From an uncultured Oligoflexia bacterium (GTDB taxonomy: Bacteria; Bdellovibrionota; Bacteriovoracia; Bacteriovoracales; Bacteriovoracaceae): a stretch of DNA of 5,139 nt. The position numbers and the translations under genes are program-made. The first letter of the stretch is position 1. Each line of letters starts with the position of its first letter. The stretch spans positions 1 to 5,139 of the forward strand of contig CATLVA010000152.1 in assembly GCA_950060715.1 (NCBI GenBank). Reading direction: 5' to 3'. The notes under the pieces are model-generated. The model searched no databases. It was not told the DNA's origin and saw only the letters and a program-made list of their open reading frames with translations. This document shows, one piece after another, positions 1 through 4,980 of this stretch.

Positions 1-1
1 C

Positions 2-1183
2 AGAGAAATTAATTTTAAAACTGATCCTATTGAGACATATGTGGACGGGGAATGGCTAAAAGCGAGGGGGACAACTCTTGGTGCTGATAACGGGATCGGT
101 TGTGCTGCTGCTTTGGCGACTATTTTCGATAAAACAATGGTTCACCCGCCGCTTGAACTACTTTTTACGGTAGATGAAGAGACAGGACTTAATGGGGCCC
201 TAGGTTTAGAGCATAAGTACTTAACCGCGAAGAAAATGTTGAATCTCGACACAGAAGAATGGGGGAGGGTTTATATCGGCTGTGCCGGTGGGATTGATTA
301 TGAAGTTTCGGGAGAAATGCATGTGGTGGCAGCTTCCAAAAAAGAATTCTATAAACTCCAGGTTGAGGGATTTGTTGGAGGACATTCAGGTCTTGATATT
401 CATGAGCAAAGAGGAAATGCCATAAAATTTTTAGGTGAAATCCTCTCCAAAGTTCAGAACGAAATTGAAATCGCAGAAATCCGAGGGGGGAAAGCCCACA
501 ATATTATCCCGAGAGATGCATTTGCTTTAATTGCATGTGACTCAGGGATGGCCGAGAAAATAAAGTCCACGGCAGATCAGGTGTTGAAAAAGTGGATGAG
601 CTTTCTTCCTGAAGAGGATAAAGCTGCCAAAATAAGCCTCACTTCTATAGATGCGATGGAGTCGGTTCTATCAAAAGAGAGTAAGCAGAATTTGTTGAAA
701 TTGATCACATTGTTTCCTCATGGGGCTCATGCCTTTGATTCGTTGGAGGAAAAGCTCGTTTCTATGAGTAATAATATGGCCAGGTTATTGGTTGTTGCAG
801 GAAAACTCTATATCCAGAGTTCATTAAGATTTTTTGACCGCGAAGAGGTTAGGAGTATTGAAGATCAGATTCGAACTTTAGGTGAAATCTTCAATCTAAA
901 AGTAGAATGTCATTCTGAGTATCCAAGTTGGAAACCAAATCGAGATAACCCACTTCTTGATCAAGTTAAAGACGTGTACAAAGAATTGTATGGTGAGTTT
1001 CCCGAGGTAAAAGCTATACATGCCGGTCTTGAGTGTGGCATCCTGAGAGATAAGATTGGTGAAATTGATGTAGTTTCATTTGGGCCAACCATCATGGGGG
1101 CTCACTCGCCAGATGAAAGGGTTTATATTCCTTCTGTTGAGAAATTTTGGGACTTATTTAAAGCCGTTATGGCGAAAATTTAG
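2..1183 (+). CDS. pepD: Xaa-His dipeptidase PepD (M20C metallopeptidase), 5' end cut by window
   Basis: This is a cytoplasmic zinc aminopeptidase-type enzyme that, in its family, splits Xaa-His dipeptides such as carnosine and other small unblocked peptides. The frame is open from base 2, and the residues before the GTG at 41 (DP-I-E-T-Y-V-DGEW) match the conserved stretch ahead of the active site in E. coli PepD, so that GTG is internal and the gene is truncated by the window edge, not naturally short. About 393 residues remain of roughly 485; the missing N-terminus would hold the H-x-D zinc motif. Visible family signatures, counted from base 2, are GADNGIG with the metal-bridging Asp29, the EE pair at 59-60 with the catalytic base, the metal Asp83 in L-D-T-E-E, GGHSG around His128 in the lid domain, HAGLECG, and GAHSPDE with metal ligand His368. 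All remaining catalytic residues are present, so the enzyme should be active. It is the first visible gene of a probable four-gene + strand operon. Family assignment is secure; substrate range is inferred. Confidence 0.93.
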   Translation, partial: REINFKTDPIETYVDGEWLKARGTTLGADNGIGCAAALATIFDKTMVHPPLELLFTVDEETGLNGALGLEHKYLTAKKMLNLDTEEWGRVYIGCAGGIDYEVSGEMHVVAASKKEFYKLQVEGFVGGHSGLDIHEQRGNAIKFLGEILSKVQNEIEIAEIRGGKAHNIIPRDAFALIACDSGMAEKIKSTADQVLKKWMSFLPEEDKAAKISLTSIDAMESVLSKESKQNLLKLITLFPHGAHAFDSLEEKLVSMSNNMARLLVVAGKLYIQSSLRFFDREEVRSIEDQIRTLGEIFNLKVECHSEYPSWKPNRDNPLLDQVKDVYKELYGEFPEVKAIHAGLECGILRDKIGEIDVVSFGPTIMGAHSPDERVYIPSVEKFWDLFKAVMAKI

Positions 1184-1186
1184 GAG
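1182..1186 (+). promoter_or_regulatory. Ribosome binding site overlapping the pepD stop codon
   Basis: An AGGAG sequence shares two bases with the TAG stop of pepD and lies nine bases before the ATG at 1196. It fixes that start and suggests translation of the second gene is coupled to pepD. Confidence 0.75.
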
Positions 1187-1195
1187 TTATTCGTT

Positions 1196-1546
1196 ATGAG
1201 TTATCAAATTTATAAAATGATCCATGTGATCTCAATCGTTCTTTTCTTTTCTATGTTTGCAAAAGCGGCTTACGCAGGAAAGTCTGAGAAAGCGGATAAA
1301 ATCTCAACAGGTATTTTTTTAGTTCTCATACTTATTTCTGGTATGGGCTTAATTGCTAGAATTGGAATTTCTCATGGTGCTGGCTGGCCGGTTTGGTTAT
1401 ATATGAAACTAGGGATCTGGCTTATCGTTGGTGTTGTAGGGCATGTTTCAATGAAGCGTTTCCCTCAACATGCAGTAAAAGTTTTCTGGGGATCGGTTGG
1501 ATTTTTAACTCTGGCGAGTTTTTTAGCGAATTATAAACCGTTCTAG
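1196..1546 (+). CDS. Small four-helix inner-membrane protein (SirB/CopD/HemJ-like pattern)
   Basis: A 116-residue integral membrane protein with four hydrophobic segments at about 5-22, 38-56, 66-85 and 93-111. Its layout resembles small four-helix families such as SirB and the HemJ/CopD group: a Y-K-x-I-H start with His10 in helix 1, and W-L-Y-M-K-L then G-H with His83 in helix 3. In HemJ-like proteins comparably placed histidines bind haem, so haem or metal binding is possible here, but that is an inference from the pattern and from His10, His60, His83 and His92, not a recognised motif. The ATG is well supported by AGGAG nine bases upstream. It follows pepD by 12 bases, so the two are almost certainly cotranscribed, although the link in function is not obvious. 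The residues A-K-A-A-Y-A-G near 22-28 look like a signal-peptide cleavage site, but the further three helices argue for a membrane anchor instead. The specific function is unknown. Confidence 0.8.
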   Translation: MSYQIYKMIHVISIVLFFSMFAKAAYAGKSEKADKISTGIFLVLILISGMGLIARIGISHGAGWPVWLYMKLGIWLIVGVVGHVSMKRFPQHAVKVFWGSVGFLTLASFLANYKPF

Positions 1547-1549
1547 GAT

Positions 1550-1578
1550 TTGCCAAGCCGCCGCATTCTACTTAAAAT
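1550..1578 (+). promoter_or_regulatory. Predicted sigma70-type promoter for yggT
   Basis: TTGCCA at 1550-1555 and TAAAAT at 1573-1578 each match five of six consensus bases and are separated by exactly 17 bases. Transcription would begin near 1584-1587, at or next to the yggT ATG. A competing reading is TG-G-TATGAT at 1583-1591, an extended -10, but that would start transcription inside the gene. Read by eye only, in an A+T-rich genome. Confidence 0.45.
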
Positions 1579-1586
1579 AATCTGGT

Positions 1587-1814
1587 ATGATCAGGTTAAT
1601 AATCGACGTCTATACTTTTTTAGTTTTATTGGATGCTATTTTGTCATGGTTACCCCAATTTGAACGAGAGCAGTGGAGACTTTGGATAAAAAAAGTTGTT
1701 GGTTATTCAGTAGATCCTGTTAGGAAATTCCTATCAAAACAGGTGAATCTTGAATTTGATATAAGCCATCTAATTGTCCTGATCGTATTACAAATGATTC
1801 CATCTTTATGGTAG
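1587..1814 (+). CDS. yggT: YggT family membrane protein, single-domain form
   Basis: A 75-residue membrane protein of the YggT family (YlmG in Gram-positives, CCB3/YLMG in plastids). Family members sit in the cytoplasmic membrane and have been linked to cell division, osmotic tolerance and cofactor assembly; the molecular role is not settled. The sequence shows helix 1 at about 4-22 ending in the conserved S-W-L-P (20-23), the D-P-V-R-K-F-L motif (43-49) and F-D-I-S-H-L-I-V-L (57-65) leading into helix 2 at the C-terminus. It has one family unit, like the short Gram-positive form, whereas E. coli YggT has two. An in-frame stop at 1578-1580 and no other start codon before it leave ATG 1587 as the only sensible start, since starting later would cut into helix 1. 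No Shine-Dalgarno sequence precedes it, which fits either translation from a nearly leaderless message or coupling to the gene 40 bases upstream. It lies in the probable pepD operon. Confidence 0.88.
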   Translation: MIRLIIDVYTFLVLLDAILSWLPQFEREQWRLWIKKVVGYSVDPVRKFLSKQVNLEFDISHLIVLIVLQMIPSLW

Positions 1815-1817
1815 AGC

Positions 1818-1822
1818 AAGGA
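1818..1822 (+). promoter_or_regulatory. Ribosome binding site that sets the start of the 267-residue protein
   Basis: AAGGA lies six bases before the ATG at 1829, whereas the in-frame ATG at 1808, inside the end of yggT, has no such sequence upstream. This favours 1829 as the true start. Confidence 0.75.
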
Positions 1823-1828
1823 TGCACT

Positions 1829-2632
1829 ATGTTTGATGATATCAGTTTTCTGGTACAAGAAACTTTCAAAGACGCTGAACAGAACCCAAAGAGGGGTTTT
1901 TTCTCTAATTTTTTAAATCAAGAGCAATTACCTGAGTCTTCTGGAGTTCTATTTCACTTACAACAAAATGATTCGACGTTTGTCGTAAGGATACTTCCGT
2001 CTAAAAATCTTCGCTCTGATTTTAAAAATATCAAGAAACACCCCGATCTATTTCCTAATTTGAGGTTAGATCATGAACTGGTGGCGCAAGGAGAGCTAAG
2101 ATATTACGAATGCGATTCTTATCAATTAGCTTGTTCGCTAAAAAATAACCTGGCCAATAAGAGGTTTCCGGTTTTTGAAGAAAATGTCTTTAATGTTTCA
2201 GACCCAGGAGATTCTTGGTGGATGGGACGTGATGAAGATGAACTTCGTGTTTACTTCAAGCTATCTCGTACCGAAAAATTAGATCGTTTGGTAAAACTTG
2301 GGCCACTAGGGGACAGAAAGATTTACGAAAACCTCTTTTTACAAATGCGTGGGTATTTTCAGAAACTATTTCCTCTAAAGAATTTTTCTAGTGGGCATGG
2401 GCAAATAACAATTAAAACCGATGATCCAACCAATGCAAATTTTCAGGGACTAATGGATGTCTTTGAAAAAGGTTTGGTTGGTCCAGAACTTTTTGAGTTT
2501 TTATGTGCTTGGGAAATGTCTCCAGATTCACAAGACTATCTAGACTCTCTTCAAAAAGCCAACTTCACTCTGATTGAGTTAGCGACTCTTAGAGGTTTTT
2601 GGGTAGAGATCGAAAATCTTTTAAACAACTAA
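1829..2632 (+). CDS. Unrecognised soluble protein, 267 residues
   Basis: I do not recognise this protein. It has no signal peptide, no membrane helix and no nucleotide-binding or catalytic motif that I can name, so it is probably cytoplasmic. It is rich in Phe, Leu and charged residues, with an N-terminal half that looks alpha/beta (F-V-V-R-I-L-P-S-K near 50-58), a Trp-containing segment S-W-W-M-G-R-D-E-D-E around 130-139, and a C-terminal part that looks helical. The start is taken at ATG 1829 because AAGGA sits six bases upstream; the alternative ATG at 1808 would add seven residues (MVEQGCT) and overlap yggT by seven bases, but has no ribosome binding site. The close spacing to yggT implies cotranscription with the membrane-protein genes upstream. 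Its 3' end overlaps the convergent acidic-protein gene by four bases. Codon use is like its neighbours, so there is no sign of recent transfer. It is a convincing gene of unknown function, perhaps lineage-restricted. Confidence 0.82.
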   Translation: MFDDISFLVQETFKDAEQNPKRGFFSNFLNQEQLPESSGVLFHLQQNDSTFVVRILPSKNLRSDFKNIKKHPDLFPNLRLDHELVAQGELRYYECDSYQLACSLKNNLANKRFPVFEENVFNVSDPGDSWWMGRDEDELRVYFKLSRTEKLDRLVKLGPLGDRKIYENLFLQMRGYFQKLFPLKNFSSGHGQITIKTDDPTNANFQGLMDVFEKGLVGPELFEFLCAWEMSPDSQDYLDSLQKANFTLIELATLRGFWVEIENLLNN

Positions 2633-2649
2633 TTTTGGTTAGTGTTTTT
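2628..2649 (+). terminator. Weak intrinsic terminator at the convergent gene junction
   Basis: ACTAAT (2628-2633) pairs with GTTAGT (2638-2643) across a four-base loop, including one T-G wobble, and is followed by G and five Ts. The stem is short and A+T-rich, so termination would be weak. It covers the stop codons of both converging genes. On the - strand the T-run is poor, so it mainly fits the + strand operon. Confidence 0.35.
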
Positions 2650-2856
2650 AGCAGCAAGATAGCCGGTAACCATAATTTGCGCCAGCATTCCTAATTGCTC
2701 GTCATCTTCTACGCCGTAGAAGTCTTCGATATGATCAACAAATAATTCGATTTGCTCGTTAGTAAGGTAAGCTTCAACTAAGCTCATCAATTCTTCCGAT
2801 TCCATTTTAGAGATTTTTTCAAAAAAGTTTTCTAATTCATTCATGGAGGAATTCAT
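2629..2856 (-). CDS. Small, strongly acidic hypothetical protein, 75 residues
   Basis: I do not recognise this protein. It has 75 residues with about 12 Glu and 4 Asp against three Lys and no Arg, so it is strongly negative, and it reads as mostly helical (N-E-L-E-N-F-F-E-K, then L-M-S-L-V-E-A-Y-L, then L-F-V-D-H-I-E-D-F-Y). It has no signal peptide or membrane helix; the C-terminal M-L-A-Q-I-M-V-T-G-Y-L-A-A stretch is the most hydrophobic part and could be a buried helix. The ATG at 2856 is chosen because GAAAGG lies nine bases upstream; a TTG at 2880 would add eight residues but has only C-rich sequence before it. It converges with the 267-residue protein, stop codons overlapping by four bases, and diverges from ftsB. 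Acidic helical proteins of this size are often adaptors, inhibitors or nucleic-acid mimics, but nothing here says which. It is probably real because of the start signals and clean codon usage. Confidence 0.68.
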   Translation of the reverse strand: MNSSMNELENFFEKISKMESEELMSLVEAYLTNEQIELFVDHIEDFYGVEDDEQLGMLAQIMVTGYLAAKNTNQN

Positions 2857-2865
2857 AGCTTGATA

Positions 2866-2871
2866 CCTTTC
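2866..2871 (-). promoter_or_regulatory. Ribosome binding site deciding the start of the acidic protein
   Basis: Read on the - strand, GAAAGG lies nine bases before the ATG at 2856. It favours this start over the TTG at 2880, which has no purine-rich sequence upstream. Confidence 0.6.
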
Positions 2872-2925
2872 TTTCGTCAAAGTAATAGAGGGGGTAAAAT
2901 TTTCTACTTTTTATGGCCAGTTGTG

Positions 2926-2954
2926 TTGAAATAATAACTGATTTAAAATATTAT
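2926..2954 (+). promoter_or_regulatory. Predicted sigma70-type promoter for ftsB
   Basis: TTGAAA (2926-2931) and TATTAT (2949-2954) each match five of six consensus bases with a 17-base spacer. Transcription would start near 2961, giving a leader of about 32 bases before the TTG start at 2993. The position in a divergent gap, before a gene that otherwise lacks a promoter, supports it. The surrounding sequence is very A+T-rich, so chance matches are possible. Confidence 0.55.
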
Positions 2955-2992
2955 AAAAAGCACAATAAAATCAGCTACTTATTGGGATTGTT

Positions 2993-3523
2993 TTGGAATT
3001 CGTTTTTGATAAAAATTTTAGTGATAATACTGACGAAGATATCTTCGAGAGTCCCTTCCAGCAGGCCCTTTCCAGCTCTAGTTCAATCAATAATTCAGTT
3101 GCAAGATCTCCTCGTCGAAGTGTCGCTACGAGCTTTGACGAGGTAGAATTTAATCCACCACCAAAAAGAAAAAAGGCAAAAAAATCAAAGCCTAGACCAA
3201 AATATATTGGGACCACAGCTAAAACAAAGAAGTGGTATCACGTTTTTGGAAAGATTACTGCCTATAAGCTTGCTTGGTTAACAGCTGGTTTTTTTGTTTT
3301 GAGATTAGTATTTATGGAGAGTGGAATTTTAGATTACCACCGCATGAATCAAACAATCGCCGATAAAGAAAAATCTCTCGTTGAACTAAGACAAGAAAAC
3401 GCAGATCTCATAAAAGAAATTAAAAAAATCAGAACTTCATCTGCTTATCAAAAGAAGATGGCAAGAGAGCATCTTGGAGTAATCGCTCCTAACGAATATT
3501 TAGTTGTCTTTAGTCGTAAATAA
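2993..3523 (+). CDS. ftsB: FtsB/DivIC-type divisome protein with long cytoplasmic N-terminal extension
   Basis: A 176-residue bitopic membrane protein of the septum formation initiator (FtsB/DivIC) family. In the family it forms a complex with FtsL and FtsQ (DivIB) that signals septal peptidoglycan synthesis. One membrane helix spans about 91-108, followed by G-I-L-D-Y-H-R-M-N (111-119), which lines up with G-I-H-D-Y-T-R-V-N of E. coli FtsB, a heptad coiled coil at about 119-148, and the family C-terminus A-R-E-H-L-G-V-I-A-P-N-E-Y (157-169). The first 90 residues are unusual: E. coli FtsB has only a few cytoplasmic residues before its helix. Here there is an acidic start, a Ser run at 27-31, an Arg-rich patch near 38-42 and a Pro/Lys cluster at 55-70. 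By the positive-inside rule this part is cytoplasmic. The TTG at 2993 is the only usable start after an in-frame stop at 2966, with GGGA five bases ahead; the next ATG is inside the membrane helix. It appears to be transcribed alone from its own promoter. Confidence 0.88.
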   Translation: MEFVFDKNFSDNTDEDIFESPFQQALSSSSSINNSVARSPRRSVATSFDEVEFNPPPKRKKAKKSKPRPKYIGTTAKTKKWYHVFGKITAYKLAWLTAGFFVLRLVFMESGILDYHRMNQTIADKEKSLVELRQENADLIKEIKKIRTSSAYQKKMAREHLGVIAPNEYLVVFSRK

Positions 3524-3617
3524 CTCATTTAGACTCTTAATATTGGCGATAAATATCTCACTACTTTTAATATCAAAATTTATTTAGTTGAGTAAAGTAT
3601 TGAAATTAACGTGTTTT

Positions 3618-3631
3618 TTAAATTAATTTAA
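3618..3631. repeat. 14-base perfect palindrome upstream of the lipoprotein gene
   Basis: TTAAATTAATTTAA is a perfect inverted repeat with no spacer. It lies about 26 bases ahead of the possible -35 to -10 area of the lipoprotein gene, where a regulator could bind. It is made only of A and T in an A+T-rich gap, so it may be chance. Confidence 0.4.
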
Positions 3632-3637
3632 TACTTA

Positions 3638-3665
3638 TTGTTCGGCTTAGATTTACTGATAGAAT
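3638..3665 (+). promoter_or_regulatory. Possible extended -10 promoter for the lipoprotein gene
   Basis: TAGAAT (3660-3665) matches five of six -10 bases and is preceded by TG one base away (3657-3658), forming an extended -10. The upstream TTGTTC (3638-3643), 16 bases away, is a poor -35, as is typical for extended -10 promoters. Transcription would begin near 3672, about 30 bases before the ATG. The rest of the 179-base gap (3524-3702) shows no gene or clear terminator. Confidence 0.4.
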
Positions 3666-3702
3666 TTAAGAAGGATTTCTAACTGTAGTACGTGGGTTGT
3701 TT

Positions 3703-4980
3703 ATGAAATTTTTAATTATGTTAATCATCCTAGTGGGATGTGAAGTTTCGGAAGAAACGAGTCAGTTTAAAAAACAGGATAAAGCTTCGATCATCAAATA
3801 CACTGAAGATCCTGAAGATCAAAATAATTTCGGGGGAAGTGGAGCTCCAATCGATTGGAACTTGGATTCAAATGTCCTCTTATTTCAAGATAACTATGAA
3901 GACTCCTCATTTAATAAAGGTGGCGATGTTTCCAAATACGGACTTTATAATCCCGATACCCTGATGGCCTTTTCAGATCCAAACGATGGAAATAAGCTTA
4001 AATTTCTTATTACCGAATGGTCTAATGCAAGAGTATTAATTTGGAACAAGGTTCCGGAATCTAATAATGACTATCCAGATGTCGTCGTTGGCCAATCTGA
4101 TTTTGATTCCAGTGGGGTTAACAACGGTGGAATAAGTGCTTCAACTCTAAATAATCTTAACTCGGCTACTGTATGTTCTACTGGTGAGTTAGTTGTAGCT
4201 GACAGACAAAATCATAGAGTTCTAATCTATAACAAAGTTCCCACGACTAATGGTGCTGCAGCAGATATCGTTATTGGACAGGCGGACTTCACTTCAAATA
4301 GCGCAAACCAAGGGGGCACACCTGCCGCCAACACTGTAAGTGGTCCTCAAGGTGTGAGCTGCTATGACGGAAAGCTCTTTATCGTAGACTCTAATAATAG
4401 AAGAATTTTGGTGTTTAATAATCTACCGAGTTCGAATAACGCTTCAGCTGATTCTGTTATTGGGCAGGACGATTTTACAACTAATACATCAGGCTGTAGC
4501 GCTACAAAGTTCAATTCACCACATTCAGTAAGTTTCTATAACGGACAGATGTTTTTGGTTGATCAGATGAATCATCGTATTTTAATCTATGACAATATTC
4601 CTACGGGAACGACACCAGCTTCATATGTAATCGGCCAAGATAACTTCACTTCCTGTGGTTCTAACCGTGGAGCAGGAGTTTCCACTCCATCACAGGGGAG
4701 TCTCTATGTTCCACAAAGTATCTCCATAAATAAAAATGGTCTGCTGGCCATAGCGGATAGAAGAAATAATCGAGTTTTATTTTACACGCTTCCGTACGAA
4801 CAAGGAGATGTGGCAGCAGGTATTATCGGACAAGATAGTTATGACTCAAATGCAGTTGCCACACCTGGTGAAAATAATTTTGAATGGCCGATAGGTCTTA
4901 TTTTTCATGGCGACAAAGTATGGGTTATTGACCAACAAAGACATAGGCTTTTGACGAGTGATGTTCCAAATGATCTTTAA
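3703..4980 (+). CDS. Lipoprotein with six-bladed NHL-like beta-propeller
   Basis: A 425-residue predicted lipoprotein. The short signal peptide ends in the lipobox L-V-G-C (10-13), so Cys13 should be acylated and the protein anchored in the inner or outer membrane, facing the periplasm or surface. A charged linker runs to about residue 55. The rest is six NHL-like repeats with the core D-x-x-N-x-R-V-L-I-Y; the key Arg falls at 110, 172, 234, 292, 357 and 415, a period of 58-65 residues. Five G-Q motifs (130-131, 192-193, 254-255, 311-312, 376-377) sit in V-I-G-Q-x-D-F. The sixth copy is supplied by the N-terminal L-L-F-Q-D-N-Y (59-65), so N- and C-termini close the last blade together. NHL propellers usually bind proteins, RNA or sugars rather than act as enzymes; the ligand here is unknown. 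The ATG at 3703 is preferred over TTG at 3697 because it gives a proper signal peptide; GTGGG six bases upstream is a modest ribosome binding site. It overlaps the next gene by 11 bases. Confidence 0.88.
   Translation: MKFLIMLIILVGCEVSEETSQFKKQDKASIIKYTEDPEDQNNFGGSGAPIDWNLDSNVLLFQDNYEDSSFNKGGDVSKYGLYNPDTLMAFSDPNDGNKLKFLITEWSNARVLIWNKVPESNNDYPDVVVGQSDFDSSGVNNGGISASTLNNLNSATVCSTGELVVADRQNHRVLIYNKVPTTNGAAADIVIGQADFTSNSANQGGTPAANTVSGPQGVSCYDGKLFIVDSNNRRILVFNNLPSSNNASADSVIGQDDFTTNTSGCSATKFNSPHSVSFYNGQMFLVDQMNHRILIYDNIPTGTTPASYVIGQDNFTSCGSNRGAGVSTPSQGSLYVPQSISINKNGLLAIADRRNNRVLFYTLPYEQGDVAAGIIGQDSYDSNAVATPGENNFEWPIGLIFHGDKVWVIDQQRHRLLTSDVPNDL

Noticed and set aside
41..43. GTG as the start of the pepD-like gene
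   Set aside because: The frame stays open upstream to the window edge and the preceding residues match the conserved PepD sequence, so the gene begins outside the window.
2913..3146. 77-codon + strand open frame overlapping the start of ftsB
   Set aside because: It covers the promoter region and then reads ftsB in the wrong frame; there is no ribosome binding site and the ftsB frame has clear family homology.
2971..3216. 81-codon open frame on the - strand opposite ftsB
   Set aside because: It lies antisense to a well supported gene, has low-complexity content (Phe and Gly runs mirroring the Lys/Pro and Ser codons) and no convincing start signals.
3543..3571. Promoter TTGGCG-17-TTTAAT in the gap before the lipoprotein
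   Set aside because: The spacing is right but the -35 matches only four of six bases, it is over 120 bases from the gene, and such matches are common in A+T-rich sequence.
3524..3620. Intrinsic terminator after ftsB
   Set aside because: Only a five-base ATATT/AATAT pairing is visible, with no following T-run, so no terminator is called.
3671..3675. AAGGA as the ribosome binding site of the lipoprotein or of a leader peptide
   Set aside because: It is 27 bases before the ATG at 3703, too far, and the only nearby start-like codon (CTG) is followed at once by a stop.
3740..3964. 74-codon + strand open frame inside the lipoprotein gene
   Set aside because: It is an out-of-frame reading of the lipoprotein N-terminal region with no protein-like motif of its own.
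4021..4950. DNA-level tandem repeat in the lipoprotein gene
   Set aside because: The repetition is in the protein only; the DNA of the blades has diverged, so this is an old domain repeat and not a recent tandem duplication or mobile repeat.
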